A DNA stretch of 64,000 bases from Devosia beringensis (GCF_014926585.1 NZ_CP045422.1:3254001-3318000), one strand, 5' to 3'. Numbered from the stretch's first letter, positions 1 to 8,642 are shown. Numbers and translations: made by a program. Notes: generated by a model not told the origin, from the sequence alone.

Positions 1-180
1 CAGGATGGCACCGTCTTCTTCGGCGACAAAGTTGCGCTTTTCCGGCGAGGCGAAATAGGCGCGGGCCATGTCCTCGGTGCCGTCGCGCGGCAGGGAGAAG
101 GTTTCGCCCGCCCGCATGATGGGTTCCATGATCGCCCAGAGTTGGGGCCAGTCGGCGTCAGTAGCGGGGCGGATTTGCAT
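1..180 (-). CDS. GNAT-family N-acetyltransferase, N-terminal part only
   Basis: The first 60 codons are present; the rest lies beyond the left edge of the window. The visible residues start MQIRPATDADWPQLW and continue through a MRAGETF stretch and a VAEEDGAIL strand. This is the usual opening of a GNAT acetyltransferase: strand 1 with IRPAT, helix 1, then the strand leading to the acetyl-CoA site. The acetyl-CoA loop itself is not in view, so the substrate cannot be guessed. Its ATG lies inside the 3' end of the upstream efflux gene with a 23-base overlap, which suggests translational coupling. Confidence 0.75.
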   Translation of the reverse strand, partial: MQIRPATDADWPQLWAIMEPIMRAGETFSLPRDGTEDMARAYFASPEKRNFVAEEDGAIL

Positions 181-1501
181 CGCGATCTTCATCTTCGTCT
201 TCGATGGGGGCTACCCGAACCTGGCCCGGTGCCGGCATCTCGGGCACATGGGGGTGGTCTGCCAGGCTGGGGCGATAGCTCAGCTCAAATCGCCAGGCGG
301 CCAGGCCGAAGACGACCAGCGAAATTAGCACGGCAATGGCGCAGGCGATGAACGGGGCGCCGGGGAAGTAGTGTCCGGTTTCCGGGGCGCTGGTATAGTA
401 GGAGAAGATCTGCGTGGCGCCGAGCGGGCCGATGATGGTCGCCAGCGAACTGGCCGCGTTGACTGCGCCCTGCAGTTCGCCCTGGCTATTGTCCGGCACC
501 TGGCGCGACAGCACGCCGTTGATGGCGGGCGGGGCCAGCCCGCTCACGGTGCCGACGGCGATGAACAGGTAGAGCTGGTAGACATCGGCCGAAAAGGCAA
601 TGCCGGCAAAGGCGGTCGCGGCGAAAAGCAGGCCGACAATGCCGACCGCCGGCTCGCCGATGCCCTTGGACAAAGGCGCGGCCAGGACGGCCTGGCTGAA
701 GGCGAAGCCGATGCCGAAGGCGCCCAGGGTGCGACCAATCGAGGAGGAGGTGAAGCTGAACACTTCCACGGTGAAGTAACTGAAGATGGTGGGGAGCGCC
801 TGCGTGGCCAATTGCAGGAAAAACAGCACCACGAGCAGCCAGAGGACGGCGGGATATTTGCGCAGGGCAACGACGGCGCCAAAGGGGTTGGCGCGGCGAA
901 TGTCGAATTTGCGCCGCGAGGCCTTGGGCAGGCTTTCGGGCAGCACCAGGAGGCCAAAAAGGAAATTGGCAAAGGCGAGGGCGGCGGCGGCATAGAAGGG
1001 CACGCGCGGGCCGAATTCGCCGAGTTCGCCGCCAATCACTGGGCCGATGATGAAGCCCAGACCGAAGGCGGCGCCGATCAGGCCGAAGCGATGGGTGCGT
1101 TTATGGGGCGGGGTGATATCGGCCATATAGGCGGTTGCCGTGGCCAGGGCTGCGCCCGCAATGCCGGCAATGATGCGGCCGATGAAGAGGTACCAGACGA
1201 AGGGGGCGATCGCCATCATCAGGTAGTCAAAGGTCAGGCCCAGCAAGGAGGCCAGCAGGACCGGACGGCGACCGAAGCGGTCGGACAGATTGCCCAGTAC
1301 CGGCGAGAAGACGAACTGCATGAAGGCATAGGTGAAAACGAGATAGCCGCCGATCACCGCCGCATTGGCCACGCTGCCGCCGGTCAGATCCTCGAGCAGT
1401 TCAGGCAGCACGGGGATGATGATACCGACACCGATCATATCAAGCAGGATCGTCACCAGGATGCAGGTGAGAGTCAGTCGTGAGCGGGTCGCTGCTTGCA
1501 T
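158..1501 (-). CDS. MFS efflux transporter of the TetA/TCR type
   Basis: The protein has 447 residues and about 12 hydrophobic segments, so it is an inner-membrane proton-driven exporter. The DMIGVGIIIPVLP stretch at residues 21-33 and motif A (GNLSDRFGRRP, 70-80) between segments 2 and 3 mark the tetracycline-resistance branch of the major facilitator superfamily. The acidic C-terminal tail (IEDEDEDRD) is cytoplasmic. Many chromosomal members of this branch do not confer tetracycline resistance, and no TetR-type repressor lies beside it, so the substrate is unknown. It is followed by an overlapping GNAT gene, a pairing that could reflect detoxification, but that is inference. Confidence 0.85.
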   Translation of the reverse strand: MQAATRSRLTLTCILVTILLDMIGVGIIIPVLPELLEDLTGGSVANAAVIGGYLVFTYAFMQFVFSPVLGNLSDRFGRRPVLLASLLGLTFDYLMMAIAPFVWYLFIGRIIAGIAGAALATATAYMADITPPHKRTHRFGLIGAAFGLGFIIGPVIGGELGEFGPRVPFYAAAALAFANFLFGLLVLPESLPKASRRKFDIRRANPFGAVVALRKYPAVLWLLVVLFFLQLATQALPTIFSYFTVEVFSFTSSSIGRTLGAFGIGFAFSQAVLAAPLSKGIGEPAVGIVGLLFAATAFAGIAFSADVYQLYLFIAVGTVSGLAPPAINGVLSRQVPDNSQGELQGAVNAASSLATIIGPLGATQIFSYYTSAPETGHYFPGAPFIACAIAVLISLVVFGLAAWRFELSYRPSLADHPHVPEMPAPGQVRVAPIEDEDEDRDANPPRY

Positions 1502-1624
1502 GCTCGGGGCTTAACCGTGGGTTCTGAAGGGGGACGGACGTGTCGCGCAGTTGACACAGGCGATACGCCCAAAGCAAGGCCGAAGGGCAGGGGAAGGTTG
1601 CGTGCCCGGCGCCGAAATCGGCAA

Positions 1625-2857
1625 TCAGCGAGTCCGGCCAAGGGCTTGCGGCGAGGTCCTGTCAGCCAGATTCCGCGCCAATTGGGTATGCGCAGCATAA
1701 CCATAAAGCCAATCGAGCCGGCGCATATGACCCTCGCCGCCCTGGGCAGTGATAGCCAGATCCCGCGCCAAAGTGAGCGGCCAGCTCATGTGGAAAATCC
1801 TGCCATTGGTCGCGCTGGTGCGGGCAACGCGAGCCACGCGGGCCTGACGCGCCTGCTGATAGAGGGCCAAGGCATCCTCGGCGCGGGGCGTGTTGATCAG
1901 CAGTGGCGCCAGCACGGCGGCGTCCTCGATGCCCATGGCGGCGCCCTGGGCTTGGAAGGGCACCATGGCATGGGCGGCATCGCCAATCAGGCCGATATTG
2001 CCCCTGTGCCATTCAGCCGCCTGCACCGTGAACAGGGGCCAGGGGGTCCAGCCATCACCCGCAGCCTGCAGGATGGCGCCGATGCGGGGGCTGTCGGGCG
2101 TACCCTGCCGCAGTGGCTGTGCCTTGCCCGCGATGCCGGGAACCGGCTTGGCAAAAAGCGCGATATTGACCTGGCCGCGGTGCGGCAAGGGGTAGCACAC
2201 CATGTGGTAGGTGGGGGCGAACAGCACCGAGACGCGATCGAGGGCGATCTGGCCGGCCAGCGAATCGGCGGGCAGCAGGGTGCGCCAGGCGATGCGCCTG
2301 CCGTCCTGGGCCGGGGGGCCGTCCAGCAGGGTGCGGCGGGTATGGGAATGGACGCCGTCGGCGCCGATGAAGGCGCGGCCGCGGCTGGTGCGCGTTTGGC
2401 CGCCGGCCTCGTCGATGGATACGGTCACGCCATTGGCGTGCGAGACCACGTCCCAGCTGCGCACGCCGAACAGAATATCGATATTGGCGAAGCGCCTTGT
2501 GGCCTTGTAGAGCGCGTCGACCAGGTCGGCGCGGTGCATGACCACATAGGGCGCGCCGAACCGCTCGCGCATCGGCTGGCCCAGCTTCAGCGTCACCAAA
2601 GGGGTGGGGCGGCCAAAGGGGTAGATGTCGATGCCGGTCGGCTCGAGGCTGCGGGCGGCAATGGCGTCGTCGAGGCCCAGCTGGTCGAGCACGTGGCGGG
2701 CATTGGGGCTGATCTGCAGGCCGGCGCCAAATTCGGAGATGACGGGATGGCGTTCGAGCACCACCACGGTGGCGCCGAACTTGGCCAAAGCCAAGGCCAG
2801 GGTGAGGCCGGCAATGCCGGCGCCGGCGACAAAATAGACCTGGCCGGTACCCGGCAT
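1625..2857 (-). CDS. FAD-dependent aromatic monooxygenase, salicylate-hydroxylase type
   Basis: This 410-residue flavoprotein should hydroxylate an aromatic or related substrate with NAD(P)H and O2. Visible motifs are the Rossmann GAGIAG near residue 12, the DG motif (GADGVHSHTRR) in the middle, and the GD motif (LIGDAAHAMVPFQAQG) that binds the FAD ribityl chain. Length and motif order fit group A hydroxylases such as salicylate or 3-hydroxybenzoate hydroxylase; the exact substrate is not determined. I chose the ATG at 2857 because GAGIAG then sits at the N-terminus. The open frame upstream only runs antiparallel through the neighbouring zinc-finger gene region. That gene ends 16 bases before this start, so they are probably co-transcribed. 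Confidence 0.85.
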   Translation of the reverse strand: MPGTGQVYFVAGAGIAGLTLALALAKFGATVVVLERHPVISEFGAGLQISPNARHVLDQLGLDDAIAARSLEPTGIDIYPFGRPTPLVTLKLGQPMRERFGAPYVVMHRADLVDALYKATRRFANIDILFGVRSWDVVSHANGVTVSIDEAGGQTRTSRGRAFIGADGVHSHTRRTLLDGPPAQDGRRIAWRTLLPADSLAGQIALDRVSVLFAPTYHMVCYPLPHRGQVNIALFAKPVPGIAGKAQPLRQGTPDSPRIGAILQAAGDGWTPWPLFTVQAAEWHRGNIGLIGDAAHAMVPFQAQGAAMGIEDAAVLAPLLINTPRAEDALALYQQARQARVARVARTSATNGRIFHMSWPLTLARDLAITAQGGEGHMRRLDWLYGYAAHTQLARNLADRTSPQALGRTR

Positions 2858-2873
2858 GTCAGTCAGCTCGATT

Positions 2874-3119
2874 TCAGGCTGCTTCGGCCCGGTAGATGGC
2901 CGAAAGGGGGCTGGAGGTGCCAGCTTCCAGGCGGGAATTGAACACGTAATGAGTCGAGCAATAGGGGCAGACGATTTCGCTGTCCTTGCCCATGTCGAGA
3001 TAGATGTGCGGGTGGTCAAAGGGCGGCAGGGCACCGATGCACTGGAATTCCTTGGACCCGATCTCGATCTGGCGGAGACCTTCGGTATTGTGGAAATGAG
3101 GCGTAGTGCCGTGTGCCAT
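2874..3119 (-). CDS. Small zinc-finger (zf-CHCC type) protein
   Basis: This 81-residue protein ends in the pattern Cys (FQCIGALPP), His (DHPHIYLDMG) and CPYC, the zf-CHCC arrangement. That domain is shared with the complex I accessory subunit NDUFS6 and with short alphaproteobacterial proteins. It probably binds one zinc ion; the bacterial members may assist complex I, which I take from family knowledge. The start at 3119 (MAHGTTPHF) gives the normal family length. It is the first gene of a two-gene unit with the monooxygenase. Confidence 0.8.
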   Translation of the reverse strand: MAHGTTPHFHNTEGLRQIEIGSKEFQCIGALPPFDHPHIYLDMGKDSEIVCPYCSTHYVFNSRLEAGTSSPLSAIYRAEAA

Positions 3120-3273
3120 CGCAAAGAACCCGGAGCGGTGATTGATTTGGCCGGACCTTAGTCCAAGGCCGAAGGCAAGGGAAGGCTTGCGCAAACCAAT
3201 CGGCACTTGATTTCACGCGCCAAAGCCGCGAACTGGGCCTTTGAGCGCGCGCCTCCAGCATCTGGTGAGAGAC

Positions 3274-4044
3274 ATGCCCACTTTTCTATCCGACGGCCTG
3301 ACCCTGAGCTACGAACTTGCCGGTGCGGGGCCGGCTGTGCTGTGCATTCACGGCTTTGCCTCGAGCGGGCAGGTCAACTGGGTCGATGTGGGCTGGGTGG
3401 AGACGCTGGTCGGCGCCGGTTACCAGGCCATCACGCTGGACAATCGCGGGCATGGCGCCTCGGACAAGCCGCATGACCCGGAGCGCTACCATCCGCAGGA
3501 CATGGCTGGGGATGCGGTGGCGCTGCTCGATCACCTAGGGATCGAAAGGGCTGCCGTGCTGGGCTATTCGATGGGCGCGCGGATCGCGGCCTTCATGGCG
3601 TTCGGCCATGAAGAGCGCGTTGCCTGCCTGATTCTGGGTGGCATGGGGATGAACCTGATCAACGGGCTCAGCGACGGCAATGACATCATTGCCGGGCTGC
3701 GGGCGCCGGCGCTGGAGGGGCTGACGCATCCGACGGCGCGGCAGTTCCGCATCTTTGCCGACCATACCAAATCGGATCGCGAGGCGCTGGCGGCCTGCAT
3801 GGAAACCTCGCGCGAGCCGATGGCGCGGGCCGATGTGCGGCGCATCAATGTGCCCGCGCTGGTGGCCGTAGGCGAGGCCGACAGCATGGCGGGGGCACCC
3901 GAGCCGCTGGCTGAACTGCTGCCGCAGGGCGAGGCCTATGTAATCCCAAAGCGTGACCATATGCGCGCCACCGGCGACAAGGCTTTCAAGGCGGCGGGAC
4001 TGGCCTTTCTGGGCAGGACTTTTCCCGCGAACAGCCATTCGTGA
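3274..4044 (+). CDS. Alpha/beta-fold hydrolase
   Basis: A 256-residue protein with the full alpha/beta hydrolase signature: the oxyanion-hole HGF at residues 26-28, DNRGHG at 56-61, the nucleophile elbow GYSMG with Ser99, an acidic residue in VGEADSM, and the catalytic His in KRDHMRA near the C-terminus. It should cleave or form an ester or similar bond on a small molecule in the cytoplasm; the substrate is unknown. The ATG at 3274 follows a GGTGAGA ribosome site, and is preferred over the in-frame TTG at 3241. It is transcribed divergently from the zinc-finger gene. Confidence 0.85.
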   Translation: MPTFLSDGLTLSYELAGAGPAVLCIHGFASSGQVNWVDVGWVETLVGAGYQAITLDNRGHGASDKPHDPERYHPQDMAGDAVALLDHLGIERAAVLGYSMGARIAAFMAFGHEERVACLILGGMGMNLINGLSDGNDIIAGLRAPALEGLTHPTARQFRIFADHTKSDREALAACMETSREPMARADVRRINVPALVAVGEADSMAGAPEPLAELLPQGEAYVIPKRDHMRATGDKAFKAAGLAFLGRTFPANSHS

Positions 4045-4065
4045 ACCAAATCGCATGCCGGCGCT

Positions 4066-4094
4066 TTGTCTTGGGGTACAAAATAGCCTATATC
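4066..4094 (+). promoter_or_regulatory. Possible sigma-70-type promoter for cysE
   Basis: TTGTCT at 4066-4071 and TATATC at 4089-4094 are separated by 17 bases, about 30 bases before the cysE start. Both boxes are imperfect, so this is a weak prediction. Confidence 0.3.
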
Positions 4095-4123
4095 GCTAGA
4101 CCACGATGAAGCGGAGCCGCGCC

Positions 4124-4963
4124 ATGCCCACCAACGCCAAGACAGCGTCAAAGACCACGGCGGAGATCACATCGGTGGATCCGGTATGGGCGGCCGTACG
4201 GGCGGGCGCGCAACAGATCGTCGAGGCCGAGCCGTCGCTGGCCAATATGGCCATTTCGTCGGTGCTCAACCATGACACTTTCGAGCAGGCGCTGGCGCAT
4301 CGGCTGGCGGCACGGCTGGACCATGCCGACGTCTCCTCCGACCTGATCCGGCAGGCCTTTGCCGATATCCTGGTGCAGGCGCCCGAAATCGGCATCAATG
4401 CACGGGTCGACCTGGCTGCGACGCTGGAACGCGACCCGGCGTGCCACCGCGCCGTCGAGCCGCTGCTGTTCTTCAAGGGCTACCAGGCGATCCAGACGCA
4501 TCGCTTTGCCCATGCCCTGTTCAAGGCCGGTCGCCGTGACTTTGCGCTTTATCTGCAAAGCCGCTCCAGCCAGGTCTTCCAGGTCGATATCAACCCGGCC
4601 GTGGTGATCGGCAAGGGCATCATGCTCGACCATGGTACCGGGCTGGTGATCGGGGAGACCGCCGTGGTGGGCGATAATGTCTCGCTGCTGCAGGGGGTGA
4701 CCCTGGGCGGCACGGGCAAATCGGACCAGGACCGGCATCCCAAGATCGGCAATGGCGTACTGATCGGCGCCGGCGCCAAGGTATTGGGCAATATCAAGAT
4801 CGGCGATTGCTCGCGGGTCGGCGCCGGATCGGTGGTGCTCAAGGAAGTGCCGCCACGGGTCACCGTTGCCGGCGTGCCGGCCAAGGTGATCGGCGAGGCC
4901 GGGTGTGCGCAGCCGGCGCTGGTGATGGACCAGATGGTCCTCGTGCACGATATGAACGGCTAG
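4124..4963 (+). CDS. cysE: Serine O-acetyltransferase
   Basis: CysE acetylates L-serine from acetyl-CoA to give O-acetylserine, the carbon acceptor for cysteine synthesis. The 279-residue protein has the N-terminal helical SATase domain (WAAVRAGAQQIV onward), the DPACHRAVEPLLFFKGYQA stretch, then left-handed beta-helix hexapeptide repeats (IGKGIMLDHGTGLVIGETA; VGAGSVVLKEVP). The catalytic His is in the LDHGTG motif. The C-terminal tail is where cysteine feedback normally acts. I chose the ATG at 4124, preceded by GCGGAG seven bases away; the ATG at 4106 has no ribosome site. The sulfate-activation operon of the window lies 23 kb away. Confidence 0.92.
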   Translation: MPTNAKTASKTTAEITSVDPVWAAVRAGAQQIVEAEPSLANMAISSVLNHDTFEQALAHRLAARLDHADVSSDLIRQAFADILVQAPEIGINARVDLAATLERDPACHRAVEPLLFFKGYQAIQTHRFAHALFKAGRRDFALYLQSRSSQVFQVDINPAVVIGKGIMLDHGTGLVIGETAVVGDNVSLLQGVTLGGTGKSDQDRHPKIGNGVLIGAGAKVLGNIKIGDCSRVGAGSVVLKEVPPRVTVAGVPAKVIGEAGCAQPALVMDQMVLVHDMNG

Positions 4964-5076
4964 GGCCGCAAGGCCGGGCTACTGGTTGTCACCGCTAAAA
5001 TGGCTCCCAACAGGGGTTGTGTGACAGGCAGTGGTGGCTAGATTGCCGGCTTACCCAAATCAGCAGGACATCGACA

Positions 5077-5292
5077 GTGAACCAACCCGAGATCATCAAG
5101 CTGCAGAAGTTCCTGCAGATGAAGTTCAACAATCCCAATATCGATGTGCGCCCGCGTCACAAGCTCGACGATTCGGTCGAGGTCTATATCGGCGATGAGT
5201 CGATCGGGCTGATCCATGCCGATGACGAGGATGGCGACAAATCCTACATCTTCAACATGTCGATCCTCGATATCGATCTGGAAGATCTCTAG
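5077..5292 (+). CDS. DUF3126 family small protein
   Basis: A 71-residue acidic protein starting from GTG. It carries the family core IKLQKFLQMKF, the DDSVEVYIGDE strand and a C-terminal FNMSILDIDLEDL. DUF3126 proteins are short, conserved in Hyphomicrobiales and often encoded just downstream of cysE, as here (113 bases after). Their function is not established. The GTG at 5077 gives the usual length and N-terminus (NQPEIIKLQ). Confidence 0.85.
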   Translation: MNQPEIIKLQKFLQMKFNNPNIDVRPRHKLDDSVEVYIGDESIGLIHADDEDGDKSYIFNMSILDIDLEDL

Positions 5293-5295
5293 GCC

Positions 5296-5970
5296 TCAAT
5301 AGGCGCCGATGCGTGTGAGCCAGAGCTCCATGCCGGCATCAAACTGGCGCCACGATTGCAGAACCGTGGCGTCAAAGGCATAAATGGCGGCAATGCCGCT
5401 GGGCAGATAGACGGTGCGCACGCACTGGCCGGCTCCCCCCGCTTCCACAGCATCCAGACATTTGGCCACGAACGGATTGGGTGACAGCGCGTCATACCAG
5501 ACGCTCTCGCCGATATAGCCGTTGCGCTGCAGCATCGGCTTGCCCACGAGGCCGGCGACGCCGCCCAGGGTCTCGGTGCTGAACTGGTGCAGATAGACCC
5601 CGTCGAGAAGGCTGGCGCTGGTGCGGGCGCGGCTGCGGGGCAGCAGCGTCACATCAACAGGCAGCACAGCGCCATCGGCGGTGGTCAGCATCAGGCGCAG
5701 GTCGATCTGATCGGTAAAACCGTCGCGAATCTGCTCGCCAAAGCGGAACCAGCTGGTGGGAATGGCCAGTTCGCGCCCCGAAATGGTCTGGGTGACTGGA
5801 TCGCCATCGGTCAGGGCCGGGGTGGCGGCGCGCGATACACGGCTGAGTTCATCGACCAGATAGGCAGCTCCCACCGCCAGCAGCAGCACGAGAACCGCGA
5901 TGCCGGCCATGTTGTAGGCCAGGCCATGATGGGCAGTGCCCCCGGCCGCCGGGGCGGGTTGCGATTTCAT
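5296..5970 (-). CDS. Membrane-anchored protein of unknown function
   Basis: 224 residues: a short basic N-terminus, one hydrophobic segment (about residues 20-40, AGIAVLVLLLAVGAAYLV), then a soluble domain probably facing the periplasm. The domain contains ELAIPTSWFRFGEQIRDGFTDQIDLRL, PVDVTLLPRS and a C-terminal AIYAFDATVLQSWRQFD. Two cysteines (KCLD and GQCVRT) about 12 residues apart could form a disulfide. I do not recognise the family. The stop is only 4 bases from that of the convergent DUF3126 gene. Confidence 0.7.
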   Translation of the reverse strand: MKSQPAPAAGGTAHHGLAYNMAGIAVLVLLLAVGAAYLVDELSRVSRAATPALTDGDPVTQTISGRELAIPTSWFRFGEQIRDGFTDQIDLRLMLTTADGAVLPVDVTLLPRSRARTSASLLDGVYLHQFSTETLGGVAGLVGKPMLQRNGYIGESVWYDALSPNPFVAKCLDAVEAGGAGQCVRTVYLPSGIAAIYAFDATVLQSWRQFDAGMELWLTRIGAY

Positions 5971-6029
5971 TGCGTGCGTTAACCAGATTCAGTGAGGGGA
6001 GGTGACAGCTGATTGGGCAGTCAATATGC

Positions 6030-6044
6030 TTAATGAAGGGTTAA
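6030..6044. promoter_or_regulatory. CtrA-type box (TTAA-N7-TTAA)
   Basis: TTAA at 6030-6033 and TTAA at 6041-6044 are separated by exactly seven bases. This is the full consensus bound by the cell-cycle regulator CtrA in alphaproteobacteria. It sits 44 bases before the start of the membrane protein at 6088 and about 60 bases from the divergent gene start at 5970. Confidence 0.5.
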
Positions 6045-6087
6045 TTTTGGCGCTCGGCACATTGCGCCGAATGATGGGGCGGACGGC

Positions 6088-6405
6088 ATGTTCAAGGAAT
6101 TGCTACCACTGTACTTGATCGCCGTGGGGCTCTGCATCTCGGGGGCAGGGACCCATCTTTATCAATGGCTGGGCAACCAGCAGGCCATGCTGCGCTATGA
6201 CGGCAAGAACTTCCTGGGCTCGATGGGCAATCTGGCCATGAGCTTTGTCTGCGGCCCCTACATCATGCTGCAGCTCGGCTGGCGCCAGGAAAAGGGCGGC
6301 ACGATTTCCATGACGTCCGCCATGGTGTCGGCCGTGGTTGCCTTTGGCTGGGCGTTCATCACCGGTCTTATCTTCATGGGGGCCTTTGTCGCCCTGCGCT
6401 ACTAG
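6088..6405 (+). CDS. Small inner-membrane protein, unknown function
   Basis: 105 residues with three hydrophobic segments: about 5-25 (LLPLYLIAVGLCISGAG), 48-65 (MGNLAMSFVCGPYIMLQL) and 78-103 (MVSAVVAFGWAFITGLIFMG). The middle loop has RYDGKNFLGSMGN. No catalytic motif is visible and I do not recognise the family. The CtrA-type box just upstream suggests cell-cycle-linked expression. A strong hairpin follows the gene. Confidence 0.7.
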   Translation: MFKELLPLYLIAVGLCISGAGTHLYQWLGNQQAMLRYDGKNFLGSMGNLAMSFVCGPYIMLQLGWRQEKGGTISMTSAMVSAVVAFGWAFITGLIFMGAFVALRY

Positions 6406-6452
6406 ATTGCCTGCTGCCGGACGTCACCGGGCGGCTTCGACGTACCGAACGT

Positions 6453-6490
6453 AATGAGGCCAGCATCGCGTGAGCGGTGCTGGCCTCATT
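6453..6490. terminator. Perfect 13-bp palindrome, probable bidirectional terminator
   Basis: The arms AATGAGGCCAGCA (6453-6465) and TGCTGGCCTCATT (6478-6490) are exact complements around a 12-base loop. It lies between two convergent genes (stops at 6405 and 6546). The AATGAG/CTCATT ends give short A and T tracts on both strands, which fits a shared factor-independent terminator. Confidence 0.6.
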
Positions 6491-6545
6491 CATCAGACCC
6501 CCATCAGGGATAGTCTTGGGGCGGGGTCCGGAACCGGTATAGGCG

Positions 6546-7178
6546 CTAGTTGATCCCGGCGGTGGCAGTGACCACTTCGCGGTTGTCGATCATGTCGACC
6601 CACTGGCCGGCATTGGCCTGGGACTGGCGCTTGATGAATTGGTAGGGTGTGGCATTCCACAGATCGACCGAGCCGATCTGGTTGTCGAGCACGAGGTCGC
6701 CGCGGTCGGTGCGCACCATGAGCACGGCGTGACCCTCGCCATTGGCCTGCTTGACCACGGCCATCAGCAAGGTGCTGGCGGGCCAGCCGGCATTGATCAG
6801 GTCGCGGCGCTTGGCCAGGGCATAGTCTTCGCAATCGCCATAGCCGTTGGGATAGGTCCAGAATTCGGTGGTCTGGTACAGGTCGTGGTCGGTCACCGGC
6901 ACCACGGCGCCGTTGACCTGCGCGTTGACCGACAGCAATTGCTGCCACAGCGCGTCATTGAGCGAGATGGCCGGGACGACCTGGTCGTGCGACCGGCATT
7001 CGTCGGGGCGGCTCTGGCAGAACACGGCATGCCCGACCGGTATGCTCGTCGTGCCGGCATTGGTCTGGACAAAGGCAACGTTAGTCGTGTCGAAGGCCTG
7101 GGTGGGTGTGACCAGTGCTGCGAGTGCCATGAAGGCCCCCAGCAGTGCGGCTCCCAGTCCCCGAGTATTGATGTGCAT
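6546..7178 (-). CDS. Periplasmic transglutaminase-like cysteine protease (BTLCP, LapG-like)
   Basis: The 210-residue precursor has a signal peptide ending near residue 28 (PTQA). The catalytic triad of the bacterial transglutaminase-like cysteine proteinase family is intact: Cys116 in GYGDCEDYALAKR, His150 in GEGHAVLM and Asp165 in VLDNQ. The best-studied relative, LapG, cleaves surface adhesins when released by the c-di-GMP sensor LapD. Neither LapD nor a giant adhesin is encoded in this window, so the substrate is open. The stop faces the palindromic terminator at 6453-6490. Confidence 0.85.
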   Translation of the reverse strand: MHINTRGLGAALLGAFMALAALVTPTQAFDTTNVAFVQTNAGTTSIPVGHAVFCQSRPDECRSHDQVVPAISLNDALWQQLLSVNAQVNGAVVPVTDHDLYQTTEFWTYPNGYGDCEDYALAKRRDLINAGWPASTLLMAVVKQANGEGHAVLMVRTDRGDLVLDNQIGSVDLWNATPYQFIKRQSQANAGQWVDMIDNREVVTATAGIN

Positions 7179-7319
7179 TGCGCGATCTCCCTGATGGAGA
7201 CCACGTTAGAGAGGGCGGCTTGCCCTGATCCGAAAACTGCCGTGTAGTTTTTATACGTGTTTTATCGATTGCCTTATGGGCCAGTTAACCATGCCGACCA
7301 AGCACTTAGTCGGGCCGGC

Positions 7320-7844
7320 TCAGGGTACGATTCCGACGAGCACCGCCGCATAGACCGCATCGTCCTGATGGCTGCCTTGCCGGCACTGCTTGGAGCCGAT
7401 GTGAACAGAGGCGGCGGCTGCGAGATTGGGGGAGCGTAGGACAAAATTGTCCTGCATCACGGTGCGATGGCGCGAGTGCCAGTTCTGATGGTGGGCGAGG
7501 ATGGTGCGCCCCGCTTGGTCGAGGATCAGCATCGTGACGCACACGTCGTCGTCGTCATGCGGATCGCGATTGGTCAATTGCTGGCTGAGGTCGAGCCGTC
7601 CGGTTGCCCCATCGATGGAGATGGCGATATCCACCCACTGGTTGCGTTTCCAGTCCCACTTCTGGTGATAGGCGGGGCATATGAGTGCAGCGCCGGTGGA
7701 CAGGCACTTGGCAATGCCGAACTTTTGCCAGGAATAGCCTTGCCAGTCGGCCCGACCATCAGCACGGGCAGGTTGGGCAAGAGCGAGAAAGAGGCAGCCC
7801 AAGGTCACGAGGAGCGGCAGAATCGAGCGCAGGCTGAGTGTCAT
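7320..7844 (-). CDS. Secreted small protein, unknown function
   Basis: 174 residues with a clear signal peptide (MTLSLRSILPLLVTLGCLFL, ending around ARADG). The mature part contains WQGYSWQKFGIAKC, DDDDVCVTMLILDQAGRTIL and a C-terminal HIGSKQCRQG; four cysteines may form two disulfides. No family is recognised. The start at 7844 puts the signal peptide at the N-terminus; a start 14 codons upstream is possible but would add a charged extension. Confidence 0.65.
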   Translation of the reverse strand: MTLSLRSILPLLVTLGCLFLALAQPARADGRADWQGYSWQKFGIAKCLSTGAALICPAYHQKWDWKRNQWVDIAISIDGATGRLDLSQQLTNRDPHDDDDVCVTMLILDQAGRTILAHHQNWHSRHRTVMQDNFVLRSPNLAAAASVHIGSKQCRQGSHQDDAVYAAVLVGIVP

Positions 7845-8009
7845 GGAACTGTTGTAATGGTATTCCTGGCGGCGGAACAGCGGCATGGCGTCAGTGTCAT
7901 CAGTCGCGCTGCAGCTCAGAAGACTTTAAAGGGTCAAATCTCAGGCCCCGGATATTTAGCGTCGCATCGTGTTTGGGGAAAACCCGTTCCCATGTCTCAG
8001 CTCGATGCT

Positions 8010-8642
8010 CTAGTGCATGCGAAGGTTTTGTTGGACGACGGTGAGCATTTCCTGGGCGGAGATGAATTCCACCGCGACGCCGTTCTGGAAATGACGGGCG
8101 ACCCGGGCTCGCATGCGGCCTAACGTGACATTGGTGCCCATGGCCGGCCGCACATCGAGCTCTATGGCGGCGCCGGACAGGGAGATGTCGATGATCTTGC
8201 AGTTGTAGCGCCGTCCGTCATCGAGGACGACCGTAGAGTGACGAATATCTGGGACGACGCGTTCGTGCCGCCGGTCCTCGGGCAGGTCGAGGATATCCTT
8301 GTTGGCCAGCCAGGTCAGTTGCGCGGCCATCTTGTCGCGCTTGCGCGGCGAGGCTGCCAGATCCATGACGAAGCCACCATCGACCTGGCTGAGGATCGTG
8401 CCTTCAATGCGACCTATGGCATCAAGATAGGCGACGACCCTCTCGCCCACGCCACCTGCTGCCGGGGCGATGACCACGGCTTCACCGGGCGACATGGCGA
8501 GGACCTGGCAAGGAAACTCCCGGCGGTCGGCCAGCATGTAGCGGCCAAGAATGGAGACCTGGACGCGCTGGTACTTGCCCGCCGTCGCAACGGTGCGGGC
8601 AGGGGCAACGAACTGCGGAGAGGGAAGATCGTCGCTAAGCAT
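8010..8642 (-). CDS. PilZ-domain protein, probable c-di-GMP receptor
   Basis: 210 residues with two PilZ-like halves. The C-terminal half has the c-di-GMP binding signature intact: RRHER at 124-128 and DISLSG at 152-157. The N-terminal half (KYQRVQVSILGRYMLADRREF, then AMSPGEA) lacks a good RxxxR and a clean [DN]xSxxG, so it is probably a degenerate, non-binding copy. Such YcgR-like two-domain proteins usually relay c-di-GMP to motility or polysaccharide machinery. The ATG at 8642 removes an unlikely upstream extension. A PAS-domain gene precedes it on the same strand. Confidence 0.85.
   Translation of the reverse strand: MLSDDLPSPQFVAPARTVATAGKYQRVQVSILGRYMLADRREFPCQVLAMSPGEAVVIAPAAGGVGERVVAYLDAIGRIEGTILSQVDGGFVMDLAASPRKRDKMAAQLTWLANKDILDLPEDRRHERVVPDIRHSTVVLDDGRRYNCKIIDISLSGAAIELDVRPAMGTNVTLGRMRARVARHFQNGVAVEFISAQEMLTVVQQNLRMH

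Noticed and set aside
1496..2941. A 481-codon plus-strand frame opposite the monooxygenase
   Set aside because: It is antisense to a clear flavoprotein gene and is Gly/Ala/His-rich, which is typical of shadow frames.
2858..3124. N-terminal extension of the monooxygenase to 499 residues
   Set aside because: It would read through the adjacent zinc-finger gene and put 89 unrelated residues before the FAD motif.
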